From contig JAQXCN010000060.1 of the NCBI GenBank assembly GCA_029251865.1, positions 1 through 64,000 of the forward strand: a stretch of 64,000 nucleotides of DNA. The letters run 5' to 3'. Position numbers and translations under genes: made by a program. Below the pieces are notes generated by a model. It saw nothing but the letters and a program-made list of their open reading frames with translations. It did no database searches and was not told the origin of the DNA. The stretch is from Crocinitomicaceae bacterium. GTDB lineage: Bacteria; Bacteroidota; Bacteroidia; Flavobacteriales_D; Crocinitomicaceae. Of this stretch, positions 36,758 through 45,104 are shown in pieces. Numbering within the stretch: the stretch's first letter is position 1; every line of letters begins with the position of its first letter.

Positions 36758-37836
36758 CGGTTTTATTTATTACTGGACACCCTGCTCAAATTCATAATTT
36801 TAGAATCGTTAAACAGCTTCTTGAAAAAAAGGGACACGACGTCCATTGGGTCTCTAGTAAGAAAGATATCAGTTTTCAGCTTTTAAAGCTCTACAACATA
36901 AAGTATACGGAAATTAGAAAACCTGACAAGAACCTATTTTCAAAGGCGAAGGCTTTATTTGTGAATACTCGAATTATCATGCGCGTATTAAGAACAAAAA
37001 AAGTAGACCTGATTGTATCGCGTGTATCCCCATTTGGAGCGCTAGCTGGATTTCTTTACCGCAAACCTCACATCGCATTAGCAGATACAGAGTCGTCTGG
37101 AATATATGATACAATCTTTTCTAAATTTATTCAAGTGTTAATAACATCTTTGAGCTATGCGCGAACACTAAGAAAAGATCAGGTAAGAATAGATAGTAAT
37201 ATAGAATTGTTTTATCTGCATCCTGAGCATTACGTATTACCAAAAGAAAATACGCCTTCATTGAAGATACAAAAAGATGAGCCTTATGCCTTACTAAGAT
37301 TTGTGAATTGGGAAGCATATCATGATAAAGGACTTAGTGGTTTTACAAATGAAAATAAAATAAAAGTGGTTAACGAGCTACGCAAGAACCACATGAAAGT
37401 ATTTATCTCCTCAGAAGGTGCATTGCCTGAAGAACTCGAACCTTTCAGAATTTCAATATCTTTTGATGAAATGCATGACGTTATTGCAAAGAGCAAATTA
37501 TTTTTCGGTGAAGGCGCCTCAATGGCGGCAGAAGCTGCTGTTCTTGGTGTACCTGCAATTTTTCTCAATGACAATTGGTCAGGCAATGCTATAGATCTTG
37601 TTAAATACGAGTTGATGTACTGTTTCAAAAGTACATCGCAAGACCAGAATGAAGCCATTTCAAAAGCAATAGCAATTGCTACGATGACAGATAAAACTTA
37701 TTACCAAAATAAACGGAAAATTTACCTAGACTCTAAAATAGACGCCTCCACTTTTCTTTGTTGGTTTATTGAAAACTACCCTGAAAGTAAAATTAAAGCA
37801 TTAATAAAAACCTCTAATTTAGTCGATCTTAAGTAA
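36754..37836 (+). CDS. DUF354 domain protein (GT-B-like)
   Basis: A 360-residue protein of the DUF354 family, predicted to have a GT-B-like two-domain fold. I choose ATG 36754 (MTVLFITGHPAQIHNFRIVKQ), overlapping the previous stop as ATGA; the track start is 14 codons too early. Diagnostic stretches are LIVSRVSPFGALAGFLYRKP, ADTESSGIYDTI, FVNWEAYHDKG and FFGEGASMAAEAAVLGVPAI near residue 250. The activity is not known; association with capsule loci suggests sugar transfer or epimerisation. It overlaps the NodB-like gene by one base. Confidence 0.87.
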   Translation: MTVLFITGHPAQIHNFRIVKQLLEKKGHDVHWVSSKKDISFQLLKLYNIKYTEIRKPDKNLFSKAKALFVNTRIIMRVLRTKKVDLIVSRVSPFGALAGFLYRKPHIALADTESSGIYDTIFSKFIQVLITSLSYARTLRKDQVRIDSNIELFYLHPEHYVLPKENTPSLKIQKDEPYALLRFVNWEAYHDKGLSGFTNENKIKVVNELRKNHMKVFISSEGALPEELEPFRISISFDEMHDVIAKSKLFFGEGASMAAEAAVLGVPAIFLNDNWSGNAIDLVKYELMYCFKSTSQDQNEAISKAIAIATMTDKTYYQNKRKIYLDSKIDASTFLCWFIENYPESKIKALIKTSNLVDLK

Positions 37837-38591
37837 TGGATTTCACAATATATACCTATAAAAAATTACTGAATGCACTTCAAAATGCTGGTTACAACTT
37901 CCAAACCTTCGCTGAATTTATAAGAGAACCAAAAGAAAAAAGCGTAATGCTCCGCCACGATGTAGACAAACGACCAAGAAATTCAGAGGAATTTGCTAAA
38001 ATTCAGAAATCTCTTGGAATCAAAGGGACCTATTATTTCAGATGCGTGCCAGAAAGCTATGATGAGCAAATCATCAGAAATATCTCGGAAATGAACCATG
38101 AGGTTGGCTACCATTACGAAGAAATGGATTTATGTCATGGGAATCTTGATTCGGCTCTTAAATTATTTGAAAAAAACATTACAAAACTACGCGAACTTTG
38201 TCCTATTGAAAGTATATGTATGCACGGAAGCCCAAGATCAAAGTATGACAATAAATCACTTTGGAATTCAAATAAATATTCTGATTATCAGGTTGTTGGA
38301 GAGCCATACCTAGACTTAAATTTTAACAAAATAGGATACCTTACCGACACGGGGCGCACTTGGAATGGAGCACGGTTCTCAGTACGTGACAAAGTAGATT
38401 CCAAGCTAGAATTTAACATTGCTTCAACACAAGAGTTCATCGGTGCATTAAATGAAAATAGACTTCCAAATCAATTAATGCTCACTTTTCATCCACAACG
38501 CTGGACATCTAATAAGACAGCTTGGTTTCAAGAGCTTCTAGTTCAAAACTTGAAAAACGTAGTGAAAAAGATTTTAGTAAGAAGAAATTAA
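37836..38591 (+). CDS. Polysaccharide deacetylase-like protein (NodB homology, CE4-like)
   Basis: A 251-residue protein. VMLRHDVDKRPRNSEEFAKI near residues 38-57 holds the HDVD metal-binding motif, then GTYYFRCVPESYDE, NHEVGYHYEEM near residue 87 and CMHGSPRSKYDN near residue 129. LMLTFHPQRWTSNKT near residue 218 supplies another histidine. The order is that of CE4 deacetylases, but the set of metal ligands is not typical, so the reaction (deacetylation of a glycan, or something else) is uncertain. No signal peptide, so it should act in the cytoplasm. Confidence 0.78.
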   Translation: MDFTIYTYKKLLNALQNAGYNFQTFAEFIREPKEKSVMLRHDVDKRPRNSEEFAKIQKSLGIKGTYYFRCVPESYDEQIIRNISEMNHEVGYHYEEMDLCHGNLDSALKLFEKNITKLRELCPIESICMHGSPRSKYDNKSLWNSNKYSDYQVVGEPYLDLNFNKIGYLTDTGRTWNGARFSVRDKVDSKLEFNIASTQEFIGALNENRLPNQLMLTFHPQRWTSNKTAWFQELLVQNLKNVVKKILVRRN

Positions 38592-38728
38592 AACGGTTTT
38601 ATGATTCACACATGAAACGCGGTTGTATCTGGACAGAAAACAATAAGAGTCGTAAATCCGTGTTATCCCTTTCATTCGAATTCTCGAAGATGTATTCTAG
38701 TTAATTTTAAGATTTCAGATAATTGGCT

Positions 38729-38736
38729 TATTTTTG
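38729..38736 (+). promoter_or_regulatory. Candidate internal promoter before the sugar-transferase/wza/wzc group
   Basis: TATTTTTG, an exact TAnnTTTG match followed by C, lies 29 bases before ATG 38765 within a 173-base gap, the only sizeable gap of the locus. The rest of that gap (38592-38728) holds no gene I can support. A TTG at the expected -33 distance is not obvious. It could give the export genes their own transcript. Confidence 0.45.
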
Positions 38737-38764
38737 CTTGAACAAAGGAATACAAAGGATAGCT

Positions 38765-39808
38765 ATGGAAAATAACGTCAATTTAGAGCACGACACTTCT
38801 GTTGAACTAGACGCTATGGTAGCCTTACTTGTAAAAAAAGCAGCCACAGCAAAAGAGTCACTTTTTAATGAAGAGTATTTGCTAGAACAACTCCTTCAAT
38901 CCTTTCAGCTAAATAAAACACATAAATACTTTATTGATACCCAGCCATTAAATGAATTTAGAGATTTAGATGCTCATTTAAAACTAATGAATACAGAGTT
39001 GGACAACGAAAAACTCTATATTGGATTCGTGCAAACCTTAAGTGATTGGAGAAAATCTAAAACTATACTTCGAATCCCAATCATTGGTATGAGTTTTAGG
39101 ATTTTCACCTTCTTTACCAAACGTGTCATTCCAAGACTAAATATTTATAAAAAAGTTGGTCTTCAGAGAAAATTCCATTTCCTTTCTAAGGCGGAATCAA
39201 TTGGGCGGCTCATATATAATGGCTTTGAAGTTCAGGCTTTTTTAGAAATTAAAAACAGACATGTTTTTGTAGTCAAAAAAATTGGGCAACCTAAATCTGT
39301 AAAGCCTAGCTTTGGTCCTATTTTCAAAATGAACCGAATTGCAAAAAATGGAAAAATTATAGGTGTTTATAAGTTAAGAACTATGCATCCCTATTCTGAA
39401 TTTGTATACGACTACATGGTTGTAAACCATGGATTTGGACCAGATGGTAAAATAAAAGATGATTTCAGAACATCAAGATGGGGTAAAATTCTAAGGAAAT
39501 ATTGGATTGACGAGCTTCCGCAATTAGTAAATCTATTTAATATGCAAATGAAACTAGTTGGTGTTCGTCCCGTAAGTGAATCTTATTTCAATAGACTACC
39601 TAAAAAATTAAAAGAAAACAGGGTGAAATATAAGCCAGGATGTATACCGCCATATGTTGCTTTAGATTTAGGAACTACTAAGGATGCAGTTTTAAAGGCA
39701 GAAGAAATTTATTTAGAAGAAAAAGAAAGGAATCCTTACACCACAGATTTGAAATATTTGTTTAAATCTATATACAAAATCATTTTTCAACGTAAACGGT
39801 CTGCATGA
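38765..39808 (+). CDS. Sugar transferase (polyprenyl-phosphate glycosylphosphotransferase family, atypical N-terminus)
   Basis: A 347-residue protein; the start is ATG 38765 (MENNVNLEHDTSVELDAM), 14 codons after the track start. The C-terminal part from about residue 190 has the bacterial sugar-transferase core: FGPIFKMNRIAKNGKIIGVYKLRTMHPYSEF, RTSRWGKILRKYWIDELPQLVNLFNMQM and LVGVRPVSESYF, with YKPGCIPPY. These enzymes load the first sugar-1-phosphate onto undecaprenyl phosphate. The N-terminal ~185 residues lack the usual several helices; only IPIIGMSFRIFTFFTKRVI is hydrophobic. It probably starts the repeat unit and overlaps wza by four bases. Confidence 0.87.
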   Translation: MENNVNLEHDTSVELDAMVALLVKKAATAKESLFNEEYLLEQLLQSFQLNKTHKYFIDTQPLNEFRDLDAHLKLMNTELDNEKLYIGFVQTLSDWRKSKTILRIPIIGMSFRIFTFFTKRVIPRLNIYKKVGLQRKFHFLSKAESIGRLIYNGFEVQAFLEIKNRHVFVVKKIGQPKSVKPSFGPIFKMNRIAKNGKIIGVYKLRTMHPYSEFVYDYMVVNHGFGPDGKIKDDFRTSRWGKILRKYWIDELPQLVNLFNMQMKLVGVRPVSESYFNRLPKKLKENRVKYKPGCIPPYVALDLGTTKDAVLKAEEIYLEEKERNPYTTDLKYLFKSIYKIIFQRKRSA

Positions 39809-40575
39809 TGAAATTAAAAAACCTTACTGCATTAATGTCGGTTTGTATTATTTTGTTTTCCTGTCGTAACAGTGATAATGTAATTTATTTTCAAGGCGAG
39901 TTCTCTAATATTGATCAAAAATATCATTCTACTTTTGTTCCTGTTATCGAAAAGAATGATTTACTGGATATCAAGCTTATTTCTCAAAATACTGAAGCAT
40001 CTGCCTTGTTCACTCCAAAAATTGAAAATTCTAGAAACTCAATAACATATTCCTCCGGTGCACCCGCAAAAGAAGGTTTCTTGGTAAATCAGAATGGGGA
40101 AATTGAACTCCCTTACATTGGTGTGTTGGTTGTTGCAGGCCTTTCAAGAGATGAGGTTACGCTCGAAATTGAAAAAAGACTTTCAGAGTATATAAACGAG
40201 CCAATTATTAAAGTTCAAATTTTAAATTTCAAAGTGACAATACTTGGAGATGTAAGAAACCCTGGCACATTCAATATTCCAAATGAAAAATTATCTATCG
40301 TTGAAGCTATAGGTATTGCTGGTGATCTTAATATTACGGGTATGAGAAAGGATATAAAATTGATAAGAGAAATTGGAGGCTCAAGAAAAGAGTATAATAT
40401 TGATTTTACGGACAAAAATATATTTAACGCAGACTTTTTCTTCCTAAAGCAGAATGACATTATATATGTTCCTCAAAACAGAGCAAAAATTAGTAATTCA
40501 AGTTTTAGTCAGATTTATCTTCCAATATTATCCACGCTTTCTATTTTATTGAGCACAATAAGTCTATTTAGATAG
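39805..40575 (+). CDS. wza: Polysaccharide export outer-membrane lipoprotein (Wza-like)
   Basis: A 256-residue lipoprotein with a signal peptide (LTALMSVCIILFSCRNS; the lipobox Cys is at about residue 21). It then has the Poly_export domain (VIEKNDLLDIKLISQNTEAS, NQNGEIELPYIGVLVVAGLSRDEVTLEI) and a SLBB-like domain (KVTILGDVRNPGTFNIPNEK). The family forms the channel through which the capsule or exopolysaccharide leaves the cell. A C-terminal hydrophobic segment (IYLPILSTLSILLSTISLF) is unlike E. coli Wza's amphipathic helix but common in Bacteroidota. ATG at 39805 or 39808. It is followed by wzc with one base of overlap. Confidence 0.92.
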   Translation: MMKLKNLTALMSVCIILFSCRNSDNVIYFQGEFSNIDQKYHSTFVPVIEKNDLLDIKLISQNTEASALFTPKIENSRNSITYSSGAPAKEGFLVNQNGEIELPYIGVLVVAGLSRDEVTLEIEKRLSEYINEPIIKVQILNFKVTILGDVRNPGTFNIPNEKLSIVEAIGIAGDLNITGMRKDIKLIREIGGSRKEYNIDFTDKNIFNADFFFLKQNDIIYVPQNRAKISNSSFSQIYLPILSTLSILLSTISLFR

Positions 40576-42992
40576 TGATTCAGAATAACAAAATCATCGA
40601 GTCTATACAGACTCAAGAAACAAATTACCGCGAACTTTTAATGTCGTATCTTTCAAAGTGGAAGGTATTTACTCTTTTATTGATCATTTGCATAGGAGGC
40701 GCTCATCTGTATTTGAGATATGCGAACCCGCTTTACGAGGCTCGTGCGACTATACTCATTAAGAATAGTCAGAAGATTGGTACTGGAATGTCCGAGACTT
40801 CTGTTTTCGAAGATTTGAGTGTTTTTGGAGAAAGCCGCTCAATTGAAAATGAAAAATCAATTTTGAATTCAAGAAACATTATGAGAAAAGTCATAATGGA
40901 TCTTGGACTAAGACATGAATACTACGCCCTAGGTTCTGTGACTGGATTCAATCGATTTGAGCAATATAACAATTGTCCGATTCAAGTTGAATTCAGTTAC
41001 GAGGATACTATTAAATTCATAAATTCAAGACATAAGCTCAATCTTGAGATTCAAGATCTCGAAAAGGTTCGAGTGAAAACTAAAGGTGGGGGAATTACCT
41101 ATAAGTTTAATAAATGGTATCCTACTAAAAATAAAAAGTTCAATATCCGAATTGTCCCAACCAGTTACTTTACAAAAAATCAAATAGGTCGTAAAATTGA
41201 ATACCACATGATTCCTCTTGAAGCATGTGTAAATAAATACTTAGCAAAACTCAGCATTCAACAAAATGCAAAAAACTCAGCAATATTACAACTTACAATA
41301 CGTCACCAATCAAAAGAAAAAGCTGTTGATGTTGTAAATGAAATCATCTCAAAATATAATGAGGACGCCATAAGCGATAAAAATATGATTTCAAAGAACA
41401 CTTCTGAATTTATTAGTGGAAGGGTCAAAGTAATCTCGAAGGAACTAGATAACGTTGAGGACTTAGCAAAGGATTTTAAAAATTCAAATGAACTTATAGA
41501 CATATCATTCGAATCCCAAATTGGGTTAAACTACTCTAATGATATCCGCCAAAAGCTCATAGAGGCAAATACTCAATTGCAATTAAGTAACATGATGATC
41601 GAACATTTAGACAAGAATGATCAGAATGATGTTTTAATCCCGATTAATCTAGGCCTTGCTGACAACAGAATAGAAAGTACCATATACGAGCATAACAAAC
41701 TTGTAATGGATCGATTAGATGCGCTTAAAACATCGAAAGAGAAGAACCCAATAATTATTAATCTTTCAGAGCGAATAAAGGAACTAAAAGCTAATATCAA
41801 AAACAGTATCAATAACTTAATTGAAGTCAAATTAAAAACGGTTAAAGAAATAGAAAAAGAGGAACGAAAAATTGAGGCCTCACTTACTAAAATACCGAAA
41901 TTTGAAAAAGAACTTCGTGGTATAGTAAGACAACAGCAAATTAAGGAGTCGTTGTTCCTATATCTTTTACAAAAAAGAGAAGAGGCTCGTATAGCGCTAG
42001 CTGTGGGGCTTGGCAATGCTAAAATTGTTGACCCTGGGTATAGCAACGGTGTTATTGTATCTCCAAAATACAATGTAATTTACTCATTTTCGGTAATATT
42101 AGCGATTGTTCTAGGGTTTCTGTATGTGTATGTCAAAGGTGTACTGTACGATAAAGTCTATTCGAAATCAGATATTGATAAGTTTGGATTACCGTACATT
42201 GGAAATATCCCTCTCGGAGAAAAAAAATCAAATATTGTTATTTCTAAGGGTAGTAAAACTGCAATTTCTGAAGCATTCAGAACACTTCGAACGAATATTG
42301 ATTTTATGATGCCTAGCAAAGGTCATGCGAAAACAATCTTAATAACCTCTTCAGTAGCAAAAGAAGGAAAGTCGTTTACAGCTGTAAACTTTTCACTTTC
42401 ACTCGCACTATCAGGTAAAAAGGTACTTATCCTCGGTATGGATTTAAGAGCTCCAAAGCTGGAAGACTATATGGGGAATGATAGGTCAAAAGGAGTCACC
42501 AATTATATTGTTGACCCAAGTAAGTCATACGAGGATTATATATATACGACTGAACTCAATAATAATATTGATGTATTACCTTCAGGAGATATCCCTCCCA
42601 ATCCCTCGGAATTGCTGATGTCAGACAAGGTCAATCATCTATTTAATGATTTAAAATCAAAATATGACTATATTATCGTGGATACGGCACCAATCGGCAT
42701 CGTTAGCGATGCGCTACTTATATCTAAGCACGCAGATACGGTAGTATACGTCGTACGCGCACACCAACTCCCGAGAAAAATGCTGAATATAGCCGCAGAT
42801 CTCAAAGCAGAAGATCGTTTACCAAATATGGCAATATTACTCAATGGAACATTTGGAAATAAAGGTTACGGTTACGGTTACGGATATGGATACGGCTATG
42901 GATACGGCTATGGGTATACAGAAGACTACTACGGTGATAATAGCACTAAGGGTAGTAAATTCAACCCACGAAATTGGTTTAAAAAGAAATAG
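40575..42992 (+). CDS. wzc: Wzc-like polysaccharide co-polymerase and tyrosine autokinase (BY-kinase)
   Basis: An 805-residue inner-membrane protein that controls chain length and export. The N-terminal Wzz part has one helix (FTLLLIICIGGAHLYLRY, about residues 33-50), a long coiled-coil periplasmic region, and a second helix near residues 499-520. The cytoplasmic kinase has Walker A TSSVAKEGKSFTAVNFS near residue 590, Walker A' VLILGMDLRAPKL and Walker B YIIVDTAPIGIVSD. The C-terminus has nine consecutive GY dipeptides (residues 764-781), then TEDYYGDN, a Tyr cluster for autophosphorylation. It starts at GTG 40575, and its 3' end overlaps the convergent xth gene by 14 bases. Confidence 0.94.
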   Translation: MIQNNKIIESIQTQETNYRELLMSYLSKWKVFTLLLIICIGGAHLYLRYANPLYEARATILIKNSQKIGTGMSETSVFEDLSVFGESRSIENEKSILNSRNIMRKVIMDLGLRHEYYALGSVTGFNRFEQYNNCPIQVEFSYEDTIKFINSRHKLNLEIQDLEKVRVKTKGGGITYKFNKWYPTKNKKFNIRIVPTSYFTKNQIGRKIEYHMIPLEACVNKYLAKLSIQQNAKNSAILQLTIRHQSKEKAVDVVNEIISKYNEDAISDKNMISKNTSEFISGRVKVISKELDNVEDLAKDFKNSNELIDISFESQIGLNYSNDIRQKLIEANTQLQLSNMMIEHLDKNDQNDVLIPINLGLADNRIESTIYEHNKLVMDRLDALKTSKEKNPIIINLSERIKELKANIKNSINNLIEVKLKTVKEIEKEERKIEASLTKIPKFEKELRGIVRQQQIKESLFLYLLQKREEARIALAVGLGNAKIVDPGYSNGVIVSPKYNVIYSFSVILAIVLGFLYVYVKGVLYDKVYSKSDIDKFGLPYIGNIPLGEKKSNIVISKGSKTAISEAFRTLRTNIDFMMPSKGHAKTILITSSVAKEGKSFTAVNFSLSLALSGKKVLILGMDLRAPKLEDYMGNDRSKGVTNYIVDPSKSYEDYIYTTELNNNIDVLPSGDIPPNPSELLMSDKVNHLFNDLKSKYDYIIVDTAPIGIVSDALLISKHADTVVYVVRAHQLPRKMLNIAADLKAEDRLPNMAILLNGTFGNKGYGYGYGYGYGYGYGYGYTEDYYGDNSTKGSKFNPRNWFKKK
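42864..42917 (+). repeat. Nine tandem Gly-Tyr codon pairs at the wzc 3' end
   Basis: The 54-bp segment is nine repeats of a 6-base GGN-TAY unit. The Gly third base varies (GGT, GGA, GGC, GGG) and Tyr is TAC or TAT, so it is a coding repeat under protein-level selection rather than a perfect microsatellite. It encodes the tyrosine cluster of the kinase tail. Confidence 0.9.
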
Positions 42993-43743
42993 ATACTGGA
43001 CAATGGTCGGATCCCATTATTTCATGGTGGATTTCTGCTGAAACCAATTTAGATTCAAGTTCCTTCGAAACCAAAAAATAATCAATACGCCAACCAATAT
43101 TTCGCTTTCTAGCACCTGCCCTATAACTCCACCAAGAATACCGCTCTGTTTTTTCAGGATGCATAAATCGAAAAGAATCGATGAAACCTGAAGATATATA
43201 TCGATTCATTCCATCAATTTCTTCTTGCATGTGACCCGCAGATTTATTGTAATTGGGCTTTGGGCGCGCCAAATCAATAGACTTATGAGCGACATTGAAG
43301 TCACCACAAATAGCCACAGGTTTCTTGGCCTCTAATTTTTTCAAGTAGTCACAAAAGTCAACATCCCACTTTTGGCGGTATGGTAATCTGAGTAATGTAT
43401 TTCCTGAATTTGGAACATATACGTTGACAAGGTAAAAATCAGCGAATTCCGCGCACACTACTCTACCCTCTTGGTCATGTTCGTTACTATTAATTCCATA
43501 AGAAACAGAAATAGGCTCTTCTTTCGAAAGAATTGCCGTGCCTGAATAACCTTTTTTTTCGGCTTCATTGGCAAAAACGTGATACCCATCCAATGATGAA
43601 ACAGCTTCTTTAACCTGCAATACCGTCGCCTTTGTCTCTTGAAGGCAAATTATATCAAAATCTAAAGCTTTCATATCAGAAACGAATGATTTCCCTACGA
43701 TAGCTCTAATTCCGTTAACATTAAAAGAAAGGAGTTTCATCAT
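42979..43743 (-). CDS. xth: Exodeoxyribonuclease III
   Basis: A 254-residue DNA-repair nuclease of the exonuclease-endonuclease-phosphatase fold, acting at abasic sites. It begins MKLLSFNVNGIRAIVGK, with the metal-binding DIICLQETKA near residue 30, PNSGNTLLRLPYRQKWD, the catalytic CGDFNVAHKSIDLARPKPN near residue 146, and GSDHCPVSISF at the C-terminus. A double Met begins the ORF; the second may be the real start. It overlaps the small upstream membrane-protein gene by ATGA and the convergent wzc gene by 14 bases. Confidence 0.95.
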   Translation of the reverse strand: MMKLLSFNVNGIRAIVGKSFVSDMKALDFDIICLQETKATVLQVKEAVSSLDGYHVFANEAEKKGYSGTAILSKEEPISVSYGINSNEHDQEGRVVCAEFADFYLVNVYVPNSGNTLLRLPYRQKWDVDFCDYLKKLEAKKPVAICGDFNVAHKSIDLARPKPNYNKSAGHMQEEIDGMNRYISSGFIDSFRFMHPEKTERYSWWSYRAGARKRNIGWRIDYFLVSKELESKLVSAEIHHEIMGSDHCPVSISF

Positions 43744-43928
43744 TCGTTAGATTTGCATTGTTCTTCGGGCTTGGCTCCACAAAAACTGCAGGAACCTTCA
43801 TCGTTTTGAAACATAGGATTATTACTTGCACAAGTACCTGCAAACTCACCATTTTTCTTCAATAGGATTTTAATTGCAATTCCTGCAAAGGCAAGAACAA
43901 GTAGTAGAATAGGAATTAAAAATGTCAT
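43740..43928 (-). CDS. Small conserved membrane protein with C-terminal Cys motif
   Basis: A 62-residue protein. The N-terminal half is one hydrophobic helix (MTFLIPILLLVLAFAGIAIKI). The second half has four cysteines (GTCASNN, GSCSFCGAKPEEQC) that could bind a metal or form disulfides. I have seen similar short membrane or secreted proteins next to genes in Bacteroidota but I know of no function. ATGA overlap with xth suggests co-transcription and a real gene. Confidence 0.75.
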   Translation of the reverse strand: MTFLIPILLLVLAFAGIAIKILLKKNGEFAGTCASNNPMFQNDEGSCSFCGAKPEEQCKSNE

Positions 43929-43974
43929 TTAACAAAATTATTGGTTTTTCTTCATTAAAGCAACGAAGACACTG

Positions 43975-45054
43975 TTAATGTAACTCTCTTTTCGGGATTA
44001 AAAACCCCAATCCCAGCTCTAAATAATCTGCCTTGGCCCAATGACTTTTAATGGCAATATGACCAAACATACCATTTCGCCATTGATATCGCACTCCAAC
44101 GCGATGGTATAGCGGACCATTTGGTTTATACCAATCCCTAACATAAGCACCCATTCCAAAAACAAAATGAATATGATTCATCGGAACAAAATAGGCCGCG
44201 TACAATCCTAGTTGGATTAAATTGAACTGTGATTTCTCTACCAAGGGCTCTACCTCAATATGAGATTGATTTGAAAAAATATCAAATCCAACTTCAACAC
44301 CTGACTTAGGCCCCACTACTGACTTAGTGAAAAATGACGCCGCATATATCGGATATTTACGCAAGCCATAAGGCATCGTTTCTTTCAATGAGAAAATCCC
44401 GAGAAAACCTGAGTATATTTTTCTTGATTCGAACTGGTAACTTTTACTTATAGGTTTCTTAACCTTACCTATTTTTCTTCTGTAACCCAATGAAAAAAAT
44501 GGCACATTTAATCCTAGATTTGGAACACGAAAAGCTGAATTACTAAAATGTGTCATATCAGCAGATAAACTAAAACTACTTTTTTCAAATGACATCTGAG
44601 CTTTTAAAGCCATTACAATCATCATATTTATATTTGATCCAATAGCAATGTTTTCAGGGTTAAAAATAGAATCATACTTTCTATTTGTCACACCAATCCC
44701 GCTGCCTAGCTTCCATGATAAATCAAATCTATTTACCCGAAAAAGAGGAAGATCGGTAAAACCATATGCAGCAAGATATCTACCAAGTATTTGATTATTA
44801 CCCACGGAACCAATAAAAAGTGTTACACCAACGGTGGGGTTTTTAAACGATTCAACCCAAGAATCTTTTTGGTGTAATTCTCTGAAAAATGAAATTTCAC
44901 TTGCCAAAGCCGTTTGCTCAGGAAGTTCGGCCATACCCCCCTTATGAGCTAACAAAAACCCTGCTTTAAGCTGATATCCCATACCCCATTCAGATTGAGA
45001 GATACAATTGGTAAGGCTGACAAAAAAGAAAAGGATAACAGAAAATATTTTCAT
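43975..45054 (-). CDS. Acyloxyacyl hydrolase / lipid A 3-O-deacylase PagL-like outer-membrane protein
   Basis: A 359-residue protein with a signal peptide (MKIFSVILFFFVSLTNCISQ) and many short amphipathic strands, as in an outer-membrane beta-barrel. The PagL-family signature DMTHFSNSAFRVPNLGLNVPF near residues 180-200 holds the catalytic His and Ser pair. C-terminal strands carry aromatic residues (RVGVRYQWRNGMFGHIAIKSHW). PagL proteins remove the 3-O-linked acyl chain of lipid A. It is longer than classical PagL (about 150-180 residues), as in the Bacteroidota group with a large N-terminal part. Divergent from mazG. Confidence 0.83.
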   Translation of the reverse strand: MKIFSVILFFFVSLTNCISQSEWGMGYQLKAGFLLAHKGGMAELPEQTALASEISFFRELHQKDSWVESFKNPTVGVTLFIGSVGNNQILGRYLAAYGFTDLPLFRVNRFDLSWKLGSGIGVTNRKYDSIFNPENIAIGSNINMMIVMALKAQMSFEKSSFSLSADMTHFSNSAFRVPNLGLNVPFFSLGYRRKIGKVKKPISKSYQFESRKIYSGFLGIFSLKETMPYGLRKYPIYAASFFTKSVVGPKSGVEVGFDIFSNQSHIEVEPLVEKSQFNLIQLGLYAAYFVPMNHIHFVFGMGAYVRDWYKPNGPLYHRVGVRYQWRNGMFGHIAIKSHWAKADYLELGLGFLIPKRELH

Positions 45055-45088
45055 TATTCCAAAGTTAAGTAATCAAAGGGATTAATCT

Positions 45089-45096
45089 TAAATTTA
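45089..45096 (+). promoter_or_regulatory. Candidate -7-like box for mazG
   Basis: TAAATTTA, then CAC, sits nine bases before the mazG ATG. It differs from TAnnTTTG in the last base and repeats the pattern seen before alaS and the upxY-like gene. It would give an almost leaderless mRNA, which weakens the call. Confidence 0.3.
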
Positions 45097-45104
45097 CACT
45101 GAAT

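Noticed and set aside
38522-38704. 60-residue ORF extending past the NodB-like gene into the 173-base gap
   Set aside because: It begins inside the NodB-like gene in another frame and shows no family motif; the gap is better explained by a promoter.
41621-42073. 150-residue minus-strand ORF
   Set aside because: It is antisense to the coiled-coil part of wzc; its Ser/Ile-rich composition is typical of a shadow frame.
42844-43041. 65-residue ORF overlapping the wzc 3' end
   Set aside because: It is a frame-shifted reading of the Gly-Tyr repeat and has no independent support.
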